A stretch of 64,000 nt of DNA from Sphingosinicella sp. BN140058 (GTDB taxonomy: Bacteria; Pseudomonadota; Alphaproteobacteria; Sphingomonadales; Sphingomonadaceae): NCBI RefSeq assembly GCF_004135585.1, contig NZ_CP035501.1, positions 1,289,001 through 1,353,000 of the forward strand, written 5' to 3'. The notes beneath the pieces were generated by a model, which had not been told where the DNA came from, ran no database searches, and saw only the letters and a program-made list of their open reading frames with translations. Below, piece after piece: positions 34,039 through 42,650 of this stretch. A program made the position numbers and the translations under genes. Each line of letters opens with the position of its first letter. The first letter of the stretch is position 1.

Positions 34039-35412
34039 ATGGCCGACAGCGCCGGTAGTTTCACGAAATTGGAGTACTTCCGAGTGGAAGGACTACATAA
34101 GCGTCAGGACATTGGTATAATAATGTCGGGCAGCGTTGGCATCTTCATCGCAGATAATGGGTCTGGCAAAACAACGGCGCTGTACATGTTGCAATGCGTC
34201 CTACGCGGGGATTTTGTCAAACTGACCAAATTTGATTACGAGAGAATTGTCGTAAAGTTCTCGGGCGTTGATCAGTTTGTTTTAACACCTGAGGATTACG
34301 AGCAAAGCCGTAGCGTGACCCTGCTGCGTAGGCTGAACGAAAGAACTGGGTTGCCACCAAGTCAAGTGCTAAGGCTTGCTGCAATGGCGAAGCATCAGCC
34401 TTATCATAGGCTGCGTGAGGATGCAGCCTTCATGTCTGCTGCACGATCCATGCGGATTCCATTTAGCGCATTCGTTGACCGGCTTCAGAAGTTCGATCAA
34501 TTTTCTTCACCCGATACCGATATGTTGAGCTTGGCAGATAATTCGCCTTTAGTGCGATTGCGTCAATTTCTTTCTGAGTCGTTTTGTCAGTCCGTGCTAT
34601 ACCTTCCGACGTATAGGCGGATAGAACAGGATTTGGAGGAGCTACTAGATTTAGACGAAGATGAAAACGAAATGACGTCTGACGCCATCCATTTTGGCAT
34701 GAAAGATGTTAATGAACGGATTAGAAGTGCCACAAACCAGATTGGGGTCCATTTTATTAGCTCTTACGGGCAGATAAGCGGACAGATGCTTGGGCAGCTT
34801 GCTGAGAATACTCCACTTGCTGAGGAGATGTTAGGCAGACTTGCCAATCGCAGCAGCATTGAACTTGTCCTAGGTCGGGTGGGAGAGAATGTCACCGACA
34901 CGCAGAAGTCGTTGATTCTCAAGCTTTATGACAATGGCGAGCTGTCGACTAATCGCCACCTTTCATTCTTTCTATCCAGCTTGATAGAGGCGTACGAGCA
35001 AGTTCAAGAGGTCGATCGTGCCCTTCAGAGGTATGCAAAGGTATGCAATGGCTATCTTATAAACAAAGAAATGCGCTATGATATCTTAAACGCTACCGTT
35101 GCCGTGTATGAGACAATAGGCAATACGAAGCTCGATCTTGATGATCTTTCATCTGGTGAAAAGCAGATACTAGGCGTTATGTCAGAGTTGTATCTTGGTG
35201 ACCATGACTCATATTTTGTCATTTTTGACGAACCTGAGCTCTCTTTGTCGATGGACTGGCAGAAGAAGATACTAGTGGACGTAGCAGCTTCGCACAAGAC
35301 GGGATCATTAGTGGCGGTCACACATTCACCCTTTGTTTTCGAAAATGAACTCGACGCCTTCGCTAAAGTTCTAGAAGTTAAGTTTCGCTCTCCAACAGAA
35401 GGGCAGCGTTGA
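34039..35412 (+). CDS. ariA: ABC-type ATPase of a PARIS-like anti-phage system (AriA-like)
   Basis: 457 residues. Walker A is at residues 39-46 (DNGSGKTT). The ABC signature LSSGEKQ is near 369, Walker B (YFVIFDEPELSLS) near 392 and the H-loop THSPF near 427. A helical insertion separates the halves. This is the AAA_15/21, OLD-like arrangement. ATG 34039 has GGGAG upstream; the 15 in-frame codons before it lack support. The next gene, a DUF4435 protein, begins at the base after the stop; ATPase plus DUF4435 of these lengths is the make-up of PARIS, where AriA senses phage anti-restriction proteins and holds AriB. The gene is visibly richer in A+T than the chromosome, a sign of transfer. Confidence 0.78.
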   Translation: MADSAGSFTKLEYFRVEGLHKRQDIGIIMSGSVGIFIADNGSGKTTALYMLQCVLRGDFVKLTKFDYERIVVKFSGVDQFVLTPEDYEQSRSVTLLRRLNERTGLPPSQVLRLAAMAKHQPYHRLREDAAFMSAARSMRIPFSAFVDRLQKFDQFSSPDTDMLSLADNSPLVRLRQFLSESFCQSVLYLPTYRRIEQDLEELLDLDEDENEMTSDAIHFGMKDVNERIRSATNQIGVHFISSYGQISGQMLGQLAENTPLAEEMLGRLANRSSIELVLGRVGENVTDTQKSLILKLYDNGELSTNRHLSFFLSSLIEAYEQVQEVDRALQRYAKVCNGYLINKEMRYDILNATVAVYETIGNTKLDLDDLSSGEKQILGVMSELYLGDHDSYFVIFDEPELSLSMDWQKKILVDVAASHKTGSLVAVTHSPFVFENELDAFAKVLEVKFRSPTEGQR

Positions 35413-36363
35413 GTGTCCTCTCCGGAGGCTATGCGTCAGAGTCGCACGTCTTATGCAGTGGTCCTGCATGGGATGCTCCGTGATCATTCCAAAGACGATA
35501 ACGTGGTGTCCGTTTTAGTCGAGGGTAAAGACTCGGATTATTTCCGTCCGCGTATGGGTGCAATATTCGCGGACCTACGTCTACCACTTGCGTATCGGAA
35601 TGTGCGAGGCAAGAATAATCTTAAGAAGCTCGTGCGGGCCGTACTTGGCAATGTTGCCTTGGAGAGATGCAAGTTTGCGGCTTTTTTTGATCGAGACTAC
35701 GAGCACGATCTAGCAGAGATATTGATTCCCCAAGCCTTTGTCACCGACGGCTATTCGATTGAGAATTACTACACCGGCGTAGATTCGGTTCGTCAGTCGG
35801 TTAGATCTTTATTGTTTTCCGATGCCGCGCACAGCGATGATGACGATAAAGTAGTTGAAGAGGTATGCGCTCTCTACGTAAGCATGCAAAACGCTTTTCA
35901 TGAAGAAGTACGTCTATTCAATGAATGGGCGTGGGTGCAACGGCACATGCCAAGGGACGGCGCACTTGAACTAGATCGGTTTGATACATTTAAGTTTATT
36001 GAATTCGACCGGTTGGGCCTGACTCTGAAATCAACATATTCTCTAGATGATCTTAATGGACTCGCACCGGATCGGCGAGCGGTAGATTTAGGTGAGATCG
36101 CGACGGCGAGAATCTGGTTCTCCTCCCGGGACGCCGCGATAAGCTTTCGCGGTAAGCAGGAGATTGAATTTACCTATGAGTTTCTGAGGGAAATGATTGA
36201 TAGAGCGGCTCTTGGTCTTTTGCCGTTTGAAAGGAAGGCCAAGTGTTCTAAGAGGCTGTCTTATGTTGAGATAGTTTCCGAGCTATCTGCCTACGCGTGC
36301 ACTCCCGTTAATTTGATTTCGTTTCTAGAAGTAAGAAAGAGTTTTTGGTCATCATCGTCGTAA
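35413..36363 (+). CDS. ariB: DUF4435/TOPRIM effector of a PARIS-like system (AriB-like)
   Basis: 316 residues from GTG 35413, which directly follows the ATPase stop. The TOPRIM-like core of DUF4435 is visible: SVLVEGKDSDYF with the conserved Glu37, and AAFFDRDYEHD with the Asp pair near residue 94, then TDGYSIENYY. In PARIS, AriB is the nuclease released by AriA that blocks translation by cutting tRNA; that activity here is inferred from family. Like its partner it is A+T-rich. No terminator is seen after it. Other ATPase-TOPRIM pairs (OLD, Gabija) have different domain content, so PARIS fits best. Confidence 0.77.
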   Translation: MSSPEAMRQSRTSYAVVLHGMLRDHSKDDNVVSVLVEGKDSDYFRPRMGAIFADLRLPLAYRNVRGKNNLKKLVRAVLGNVALERCKFAAFFDRDYEHDLAEILIPQAFVTDGYSIENYYTGVDSVRQSVRSLLFSDAAHSDDDDKVVEEVCALYVSMQNAFHEEVRLFNEWAWVQRHMPRDGALELDRFDTFKFIEFDRLGLTLKSTYSLDDLNGLAPDRRAVDLGEIATARIWFSSRDAAISFRGKQEIEFTYEFLREMIDRAALGLLPFERKAKCSKRLSYVEIVSELSAYACTPVNLISFLEVRKSFWSSSS

Positions 36364-36888
36364 TTATTTGAACACCTAAATGCCTAGCTCCACTTCTCAT
36401 CAGGTTGGGCAGTCATTACTCTCGTTTTCGACCTCATCAAAGTCGGATCTCGTACGCGTTCGCTCTACGACAAACGCCCACCAGTTTGGGCGCACGGTAC
36501 GTCCCTGCGGGAGTTCCGGTGACATGGCGTAATTGATGTAGGCCCATCCTCCGGCTGATACGAAGTCGACACGGAGTCGCTTCAAGGAGGAGGGAGCTCC
36601 GGCGCCAGGAGTTCCGGTGCCAGTGCACATAATTAGGAGTTCCGGTGCCAGTGCACATAATTGCATCGCCCCCAGCCGCTACGGACCCCAAATGAGACAA
36701 TTCGGCTCGCGGTGTCGATGGTCTGCACGCAGGCTTGGCAAGTCCGTCCGCCAGACGACTTGAGCTTATTGTGGACGGAATCAAACTTCGAAGCACCGCA
36801 CGCGAGATCGGGGGCCGGCGAACACGTGCCACCGGGAGCGCCCCGCAAGACGCTTCCGTCCCCGCCCTCAGCGCTCTACACTCGCCTC
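36364..36888. other. Intergenic stretch with transposon-end-like repeats
   Basis: It holds the tandem repeats listed separately. A minus-strand frame covering about 36400-36600 has a protein-like composition (RVDFVSAGGWAYINYAMSPE) but no start or family; it may be a gene remnant. The remainder, 36663-36888, shows nothing recognisable. Confidence 0.4.
36607..36662. repeat. Two perfect 28-base tandem repeats, with a third diverged copy nearby
   Basis: Identical 28-base units at 36607-36634 and 36635-36662 contain GGAGTTCCGGTGCCAGTGCA and end in ATAATT. A partial copy (GGGAGTTCCGGTGACATGGC) is at about 36509-36534. Multiple short repeats that read TGTGCACTGG on the minus strand resemble the repeated ends of IS21-type elements. 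No istA or istB gene is present, so this would be a relic. Confidence 0.7.
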
Positions 36889-37188
36889 ATGTTGCTCGTC
36901 GTCGGCACCGTCCGCCTGCCCGCCCGGAACCTCGACGCGGCGCGGCCGGTCATGAAGCGCATGGCCGAGGCCAGCCGGGCCGAGGACGGCTGCGTCGAAT
37001 ATGGCTATGCTGAGGACGTATTCGATTCCGGACTGATCCACGTGAAGGAACTCTCGACCGATCGGGACGCACTGGATCGCCACTTCGCAGCGCCGCACCT
37101 CGCTGAATGGCGCGCCGCCTGGGCCGCGCTCGGCATCGGCGATCGTGACCTCCGCGTCTACGAGGTCGGAGAACCTCCTCCGCTGTAG
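36889..37188 (+). CDS. ABM-domain monooxygenase (YgiN-like)
   Basis: 99 residues, a single antibiotic-biosynthesis-monooxygenase (dimeric alpha-beta barrel) domain: LLVVGTVRLPARNLDAARPV, MAEASRAEDGCVEYGYAED, then LIHVKELSTDRDALDRHFAA and PHLAEW. Such cofactor-free proteins oxidise quinols or act on small aromatic compounds; no substrate is evident. ATG 36889 has no clear ribosome-binding site. GC content returns to the chromosomal level here, so the gene marks the right edge of the accessory block or lies within a second one. Confidence 0.82.
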   Translation: MLLVVGTVRLPARNLDAARPVMKRMAEASRAEDGCVEYGYAEDVFDSGLIHVKELSTDRDALDRHFAAPHLAEWRAAWAALGIGDRDLRVYEVGEPPPL

Positions 37189-37489
37189 CGTGCGCCGATG
37201 GCGTCCTAGGAATGGCGACACGCGCTTCGACCGCGAAGCCCGCATGCGACAAGCGGCCAATGTTGGCCGTGTGGGAGGTGGTCTACCGCGAAGGTCTTCG
37301 TACCGGGCAAGAGTTCGGCGCGCGCTGCGACCATCACCCGCCGCAGCGAGTTCTATCGCGCGCCAATATGCGATCGTCGCAACATTTCACTTGAAGTCGA
37401 AAGCAATTCTGCTTACAGAACAGATCAGGAACAGCGATTTCGAGGGCAAAGCCTGCCCTCCCTGAGCCGTTCAGCCCAAGGAGATCGTC
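37189..37489. other. Intergenic stretch before the DUF5681 duplication
   Basis: No gene is supported. From about 37368 it is the leader of the duplicated unit (GTCGCAACATTTCACTTGAA), which recurs 1117 bases downstream. AAGGAG before 37490 is the ribosome-binding site of the first DUF5681 copy. Confidence 0.5.
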
Positions 37490-38340
37490 ATGCCGGATCC
37501 CGCCAGCCTTTTCGCCCGCGCCCCCACCGGTGAGTTCCTCCCGGCCGCAGCGGCAATCCCGCCGGGCGGCCGCGCGGCGCGCGCAACAAGGTGTCGAGGC
37601 TGCTTAAACTGCTCGGCGACGGCAACGAGGCGGTTATCGATCGTGCCCTGGCTGGCGGATGGCCCACGCTGCGCGCCTGGTTCACCCGGATGATGCCGCC
37701 CGCCAAATCGGCGCCGGTTGAGATCGATCTCCCCGACAGGGCGACGCGCGCGGACGTGGCCGAGGCCAGCCCCGCGCTGATCGCGGTGATGGCGGCCGGC
37801 GAGATCACGCCGCTCGAGGCCAACCAGGTGAGCAAATTGCTTGTTGCCCATGCCCAATTGCTCGATGTCCGCGGCCGCCCCGCCGTCACAGCCGGCAAGA
37901 CCGTGGACGCCGATGCGGCCGAAACTTGCTCTTCGGCGGCGGCAGCATCCCCGCGGGGCGCTGGAAGATGCGCAGCGCCGCACCAATGTGCGTCCGGCGG
38001 ACGCCGCGGCACAATCGCCCGCTCCGGCGACGCGCGCCAGTATCTCACCTGTCATTATCTCCGCCGACACGCCCCGGGCCGGGATCCAACACGGTGCGGG
38101 TGCAGCCGGACCGCGCCCGCGTTCGGCGAGCAGGACGGAGCGACCACGCCCGCTCCGCGGCAAGAGACCGGGCGCGCGCGCCACGCTCATTGCTGGGGCA
38201 GCGTTCAGTAAGGATGAAGCCAGGAGACGCCCTGGCCCAGATCCGAAAACTGCCCGGCGGGGTCCGCCAGCGTCTTCCCTGGTCGGGCCACGGAATAACC
38301 CAACCGCCATCGAAAGGGCGATTATGCACTTTGCAAACAC
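37490..38340 (+). pseudogene. DUF5681 protein, first copy, frameshifted
   Basis: It starts MPDPASLFARAPTGEFLP with AAGGAG upstream, exactly as the intact copy. A missing C in the run at 37540-37542 breaks the frame; with it restored the sequence reads PGRSGNPAGRPRGARNK as in DUF5681. The middle part (VSRLLKLLGDGNEAVIDRAL, EIDLPDRATRADVAEASPAL) continues in the shifted frame. A second shift between about 37925 and 37990 moves the Pro/Ala-rich tail to another frame. Near 38220-38340 the minus strand holds a remnant of the lipoprotein 3' end (GQFSDLGQGVSWLHPY). The exact 3' limit is uncertain. Confidence 0.75.
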
Positions 38341-38605
38341 GGGCGATAGGGGCGGGTTGGCCGCACCTGCCCGGAGCTCCGCCGAAGGGGCTCCTTCATG
38401 TTTAAGAGCTCCCGCAGGGCGGCCGTCTCCTTCGAACAAGCGCGCGAGCGACCACCACCGGCAGCGACCCCGGCGAGGAGCAACATGCGATAGTCGCAAC
38501 ATTTCACTTGAAGCCGAAAGCATTTCCGCGTACAGAACAGATCAGGAACACTGATGTAGAGGGCGAAGGTGCCCCCGCCGAGCGGTTCCATCCAAGGAGA
38601 TCGCT

Positions 38606-39583
38606 ATGCCGAACCCTGCCGCCGCTTTCGCACGCGCCACCACCGGCCAGTTCCTCCCCGGCCGCAGCGGCAATCCCGCCGGCCGCCCACGCGGCGCGCG
38701 CAACAAGGCGTCGCGGCTGCTCGAAATGCTCAGCGACGGCGAGGAGGAGGCGATCGCCCGGGCGGTAATCGAGCGGGCCCTGGCGGGCGAATGGCCCGCT
38801 TTGCGCGCCTGCTTCACCCGGCTGATGCCGCCGGCCAAATCGGCGGCGGTCGAGATCGACCTGCCCGACACCGCGACGCGGGCGGACGTGGCGGAAGCCG
38901 GATCGGCGCTGATCGCCGCCATGGCCGCGGGCGAGATCACGCCGCTCGAAGCGGAGCAGGTGATGAAGTTGCTCACCGCCCACGCCAGATTGATCGATTC
39001 CCGCGACCGCGCCTCGCATTCCGCGGAGAACGCCGGCAAGGCCTCGGACGCGGCTGCCGTCGAGGCAGCCGCCTCGGCCCCGGAAGCATGCGCCCCCACC
39101 GCGCCGGAGGGCAAGGCGTCCGGCGCGCAGCCGAGCGGCAATGCTGCTCCGGCCGACGCAATGCCGCACTCTTCCGATCCGGCCTGCGCCTGTATTTCGC
39201 CTGTTTTTACGGTCGCCAACAGGACCTCGGCGACCACCAAGGGCGCTGCCTGTCCAGACGAGTCGGGCTCGCCTGCTCCGGCGCCTGCCTGTATTTCCCC
39301 TGTTTTTGCGGTCGCCGACAGATCGTCGGCCACGATCCGGGGCGCTGCCCGTCCAGGCGAACCGCGCTCCCCGTCTGCCGTCGCGGCGCAGCGGCAAATT
39401 CGTGTAGGATCGGCGCGGCCGAGCCGGCGCGCCGCGCTGCTGGCGGGCGCAGCGCTCAAACAGGGCGATACCGGTAGACACCCTGTCCCAGGTCCGAAAA
39501 ACGCGCCGTGGGTTCCGGCAGCGTCCGCCCGTCATGCGGCACGAAACAGCCCCATCCGCCATCGAAACTCGGCTTGGTGCTGA
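38606..39583 (+). CDS. DUF5681 domain protein, second (intact) copy
   Basis: 325 residues from ATG 38606 with AAGGAG upstream. The DUF5681 domain is at the N-terminus (TGQFLPGRSGNPAGRPRGAR, then NKASRLLEMLSDGEEEAIAR) and is followed by IEIDLPDT-type and GEITPLEAEQ segments. The C-terminal half is Ala/Pro rich and holds an in-frame 33-codon direct repeat (PVFTVANRTSATTKGAAC against PVFAVADRSSATIRGAAR). DUF5681 is associated with phage or transposon DNA-packaging and small-terminase-like proteins; function here is unknown. Its last 128 bases overlap the convergent lipoprotein gene, so the natural C-terminus may have been lost. Confidence 0.75.
   Translation: MPNPAAAFARATTGQFLPGRSGNPAGRPRGARNKASRLLEMLSDGEEEAIARAVIERALAGEWPALRACFTRLMPPAKSAAVEIDLPDTATRADVAEAGSALIAAMAAGEITPLEAEQVMKLLTAHARLIDSRDRASHSAENAGKASDAAAVEAAASAPEACAPTAPEGKASGAQPSGNAAPADAMPHSSDPACACISPVFTVANRTSATTKGAACPDESGSPAPAPACISPVFAVADRSSATIRGAARPGEPRSPSAVAAQRQIRVGSARPSRRAALLAGAALKQGDTGRHPVPGPKNAPWVPAASARHAARNSPIRHRNSAWC
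39189..39386 (+). repeat. 99-base direct repeat inside the DUF5681 gene
   Basis: CCTGTATTTC begins at 39189 and again at 39288. The two 99-base units are similar throughout and keep the reading frame (33 codons). The unit encodes the CISPVF...SATxxGAA segment. The first DUF5681 copy has only one such segment, so the repeat arose after or apart from the gene duplication. Confidence 0.75.
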
Positions 39584-39869
39584 TGCTTACGCCGTCCGCG
39601 TCGATGGTCACGAAATGCGGCCGCAGCCCTGCGATCGAGCCGGGCAGGCGAGACGGTGGCACCAAGACCAACTCTTGCGTCGGATATGTCCGCATCAGCA
39701 CCCGGGACTCGTCGGCAATCGCCTGCAGCCGCGATGGATCATAGGTGGGACGCTCGCACCCGGCGAGGCAGGCAAGACCCGCCAAGGTCCAGAGCGACAC
39801 GATCAGATGTGCCGAGACACCTCCCCGGCGTCCGGCCCTCTCCTGCCCCGCATTGCCTCGGATCGGCAT
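39456..39869 (-). CDS. Predicted lipoprotein, unknown function
   Basis: 137 residues. A signal peptide with a lipobox (VSLWTLAGLACLAGC, Cys near residue 34) is followed by a small domain with QELVLVPPSRLPGSIAGLRP, then VTIDADGVSIS, FDGGWGCFVPHDGRTLPEP and a conserved-looking end (FSDLGQGVYRYRPV). ATG 39869 has GAGG just upstream. A diverged copy of its 3' end lies in the first duplicated unit near 38220-38340, showing the gene was once part of the duplicated block. It converges with and overlaps the DUF5681 gene by 128 bases. Confidence 0.7.
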   Translation of the reverse strand: MPIRGNAGQERAGRRGGVSAHLIVSLWTLAGLACLAGCERPTYDPSRLQAIADESRVLMRTYPTQELVLVPPSRLPGSIAGLRPHFVTIDADGVSISTKPSFDGGWGCFVPHDGRTLPEPTARFSDLGQGVYRYRPV

Positions 39870-40297
39870 CACCTCAGATCCCGCCCCCCTGCTTCTGTTT
39901 GCGAGACTGCATTTCCAGACGAAGCCCCTCCCGAGCTTCGCCGAAGGGGCACGACGGGCTACGAAGCCGCGAAGTGAGGTCCGGGAAATGCGGAGGCGGC
40001 TCACGTTGAAGGGCGTTCCTTGCTCTACCTGCCGCTCCTGAATGCCGCAAAGCGGCTTGCAATCCAGAAGATGCGCAGGCGCGAGCATCTTGAACCGGGG
40101 AGAGCGTCAATGCCGACATCTTCGTGGCTTCGTGGAATCTTCGAGGCTTCGTGTGGAAATTGGGAAGAATTGATGCACCGGCGCAAGAGGAGGAGAACAG
40201 ATCAGCTCTCCATTCCCCAATTGCACACCCATTCCTTGAGCCTCCCTCATCCCGGCGGGCATCTGGACCGCCATCGTGCCAGCGAACGGAGGGCTCG
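39870..40297. other. Intergenic stretch with short repeated motifs
   Basis: CTTCGTGGCTTCGTGGAATC followed by a second CTTCGTGTGGAAATTGG (about 40120-40165) and the inverse motif at 39958-39975 (CTACGAAGCCGCGAAG) are short interspersed repeats common in proteobacteria. A diverged copy of the second palindromic family begins near 40277. No gene is supported. Confidence 0.5.
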
Positions 40298-40352
40298 CTA
40301 CGCTCGCCACCCACCCCCGGCCCCTCCCTTCCAGGGAGGGGAGACGGAGGCC
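40277..40352. repeat. Partial copy of the second palindromic repeat family
   Basis: GGCTCGCTACGCTCGCCACC, CACCCCCGGCCCCTCCC and CCCTTCCAGGGAGGGGAGA match the unit at 3150-3900. The end of the adjacent histidine kinase gene runs into it. Confidence 0.8.
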
Positions 40353-41935
40353 GCCACCGGCAAGCAGATTTCGAACCGCGCGCCATATTCGGCCGGAACG
40401 CTGGCGATGGTGCCGCCGCAGGCGGCGAGGAGCGAGCGGGCGATCGACAGGCCGAGGCCGGAGCCGCCTTCGGCGCGGCGGCTGGTGTGGAACGGCTCGA
40501 AGATGCGTTGGTGGTCGGCGGGCGGAATGCCGGGACCGTCGTCGCAGACGGTCAGCCCCACCCTGACCGCATCGGCGCGGCCGGCGATGCGGACGTGATT
40601 GGCACCCACCTGCCGGCTGTTCTCGACCAAAGTCTCGAGCACAGCCTCCAGCAATTCCTCCGGCGCCGACACCGGCGGCAGGTCGTCCAGCGCCAGGGTA
40701 ACCGCAAAGTCGCCGCTGCGGTGCGCGTCGGCCACCCGCATCGCCGGATCGGCGACCGCGCCGGCGCTGTCCTCCGGCGCCAGCGCCATGTCGGCGCGGG
40801 CGAGATCGAGCAGGCGGCGCAGCAAATGCGACAGGCGGTCGGCATCGGCATTGGCGTTGGCGAGGAAGCGGGCGCGCTCGTCGTCGCGCATGTTCGGATG
40901 CTCGACCATCAGTTCCAGCACGCCCTTGATGCCGGCGATCGGGGTCTTGAGCTCGTGGCTGACCGCGGCGGCGAAATCGCGCAGGTAGCGGGAGCGCCGC
41001 TCGATCCGCTCGGCCATCGCCGCGAAATTGACGTAGAGCGCCTGGATCTCGATCGCCGCGGTCGGCGGCGGCTCGGGCACCGACACGCTGCCGCGGGCGA
41101 CATTCTCGGTCGCCTCGCTCAGCGCCTCGATCGGCCGGGTGATGCCGCGCGACAGCAGAGCGGCGAGCACCAGCAGGGTGGCGAAGATGAGGGCGATGCC
41201 GAGCGCGATCTTGCCGCGATCCTGGTAGATGCCGACGAACAGGCCGCGCGGCGAGCGCGACAGCATCAGGATTCCGATCACCCGCCCGTCCGCCTCGATC
41301 GGCCGGACATAATGAACCCGCACCGTTGCGGCACGGCTAAGCCATTGCAGCGGATAGCGAATCTCATAGGCATCATTCTCGCGCAGCATCGTCATCGTGC
41401 GCCCGGCGACGGCGGCGCGTACTTCCGGAAGATGCGCATAGCTCTTGCGCAAATCACTGCGCCCCAAAACGACGATCCCGTGCGCGTCGAGCACGCGGAT
41501 CGCAGCCAGGGTGGTGCGTGTCGCCTCGCGCACGATCGGCAGCAGGCGCAGCCCCGCGATCCGTGCCGGGGTGTCCGCCACCTGCTCCGTCGTCCGCCAA
41601 TCGGCCTGCGACGGCAACGTGCTCATCGCATTCAGATCGATCCTGGGCTGCTGCGGCGCGAGCGTCTCGGGAGGCGGCGGCAGCGGCTCCGGCCATGACG
41701 CCCGATAGGCCCCCGCCAGCACCGCCCCTTGCGCGATCAGCTCCGCTTCGGTCTGCTGGACGAGCGTGTTCTCGTAGACGCGCAGGAACACCGCGCCGAT
41801 GCCGGGCAGCGCCGCCACGAACAGCAGGGTCGCGAACAGGATGGTGCGCAGCCGCAGCGCCGGCCAATGGCCCTTCAGCCAGGTCTTGGCGGCGCGCAGC
41901 GGGCGCGCCACCCCGATCATCCCGGCTCGGATCAA
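40298..41935 (-). CDS. Sensor histidine kinase (HAMP, HisKA)
   Basis: 545 residues. A first membrane helix near 28-48 (TILFATLLFVAALPGIGAVF) precedes a periplasmic sensor domain; a second helix (IALGIALIFATLLVLAALLS) leads into a HAMP linker (RGITRPIEALSEATENVARG). The HisKA helix has FAAAVSHELKTPIAGIKGVL with the phosphoacceptor His, and the HATPase domain shows ETLVENSRQVG, CDDGPGIP and GSGLGLSIARSL. The last ~14 residues (SPPWKGGAGGGWRA) are encoded by repeat DNA. ATG 41935 overlaps the stop of the response regulator gene (ATGA). The stimulus is unknown. Confidence 0.92.
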   Translation of the reverse strand: MIRAGMIGVARPLRAAKTWLKGHWPALRLRTILFATLLFVAALPGIGAVFLRVYENTLVQQTEAELIAQGAVLAGAYRASWPEPLPPPPETLAPQQPRIDLNAMSTLPSQADWRTTEQVADTPARIAGLRLLPIVREATRTTLAAIRVLDAHGIVVLGRSDLRKSYAHLPEVRAAVAGRTMTMLRENDAYEIRYPLQWLSRAATVRVHYVRPIEADGRVIGILMLSRSPRGLFVGIYQDRGKIALGIALIFATLLVLAALLSRGITRPIEALSEATENVARGSVSVPEPPPTAAIEIQALYVNFAAMAERIERRSRYLRDFAAAVSHELKTPIAGIKGVLELMVEHPNMRDDERARFLANANADADRLSHLLRRLLDLARADMALAPEDSAGAVADPAMRVADAHRSGDFAVTLALDDLPPVSAPEELLEAVLETLVENSRQVGANHVRIAGRADAVRVGLTVCDDGPGIPPADHQRIFEPFHTSRRAEGGSGLGLSIARSLLAACGGTIASVPAEYGARFEICLPVAASVSPPWKGGAGGGWRA

Positions 41936-42645
41936 GCCGGCTCGCCGAGGCAGCGCCCGATCCGGTAACCCACTCCCGATTTGGTCTCGATCAGGTCGCT
42001 ACCGCCGACGCCGGCGAATTTGTGGCGCAGGTTGCGGATGTGGCTGTCGATGGTCCGGTCGGTCACCGCGAAACCGGGCCCGTGCAGCCGGTCGATGATC
42101 GCGTCGCGGCTGAACACCTTGGTGGGCACGCTCGCCAGCGCCAGCAGCAGCTGGAACTCGGTGACGGTGACCGGCACGTCGCCGCCCGCCCACGCCGCCT
42201 CCCAGGCGTCGGGATCGAGCCGCAGCTTGTTGTGCACCACCGGCCCTTTCGGCACGGCCGCGGCCGCTGCCCGGCCGCCCCGCTTCAGGATCGCCCCGAC
42301 CCGGGCGACCACTTCGCGCGGCGAGAAGGGTTTGACGACATAATCGTCGGCGCCGAGCTCGAGCCCGACGACGCGGTCGATCTCGTCGTCGCGCGAGGAC
42401 AGGAACAGGATCGGCAGGTCGCCGTCGGATCTGAGCCGCCGGCACACCTCCAGCCCGTCCATCCGCGGCATGTTGATGTCGAGCACGACGAGATCGGGCC
42501 GCTCGCGCGCGATCGCGGCGAGCGCGGCTTCGCCGTCGCCGGCCTCGCTCGTCTCCATCCCGGCCTTGCCGAGCGCAAAGGTCAGGACCTGGCGGATATG
42601 GGCGTCGTCGTCGACGACGAGGATCTTGTGGGTCATCGCGTTCAT
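41932..42645 (-). CDS. Response regulator, OmpR/PhoB family
   Basis: 237 residues from ATG 42645. The receiver has KILVVDDDAHIRQVL, the phospho-acceptor in LVVLDINMPRMDG and the Lys in YVVKPFSPRE. The winged-helix output domain has VTVTEFQLLLALAS and VTDRTIDSHIRNLRHKF followed by KSGVGYRI. GTG 42654, which overlaps the upstream stop as GTGA, and ATG 42636 are possible starts. It is second in a three-gene operon (DUF4153 membrane protein, this gene, histidine kinase) with four-base overlaps. Confidence 0.93.
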   Translation of the reverse strand: MNAMTHKILVVDDDAHIRQVLTFALGKAGMETSEAGDGEAALAAIARERPDLVVLDINMPRMDGLEVCRRLRSDGDLPILFLSSRDDEIDRVVGLELGADDYVVKPFSPREVVARVGAILKRGGRAAAAAVPKGPVVHNKLRLDPDAWEAAWAGGDVPVTVTEFQLLLALASVPTKVFSRDAIIDRLHGPGFAVTDRTIDSHIRNLRHKFAGVGGSDLIETKSGVGYRIGRCLGEPA

Positions 42646-42650
42646 GTCTG

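Larger units (their letters stand above)
37368..39600. repeat. Tandem duplication of a ~1.1 kb unit with a DUF5681 gene
   Basis: The leader CGCAACATTTCACTTGAAG occurs at about 37377 and 38494. The homologous path continues through a shared ACAGAACAGATCAGGAAC, the ribosome-binding site AAGGAGATCG, the DUF5681 reading frame and the 3' end of a convergent lipoprotein gene. The offset is 1117 bases. The second copy is intact, the first is broken. The copies have diverged at many positions, so the duplication is not recent. Confidence 0.8.

Noticed and set aside
34039..36363. Gabija or OLD nuclease system
   Set aside because: Those carry the TOPRIM domain fused to the ATPase or have a UvrD-like partner; here a separate DUF4435 protein follows the ATPase, as in PARIS.
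40020..41698. Plus-strand open frames opposite the histidine kinase
   Set aside because: Shadow frames: the minus strand has complete HAMP, HisKA and HATPase motifs in order.
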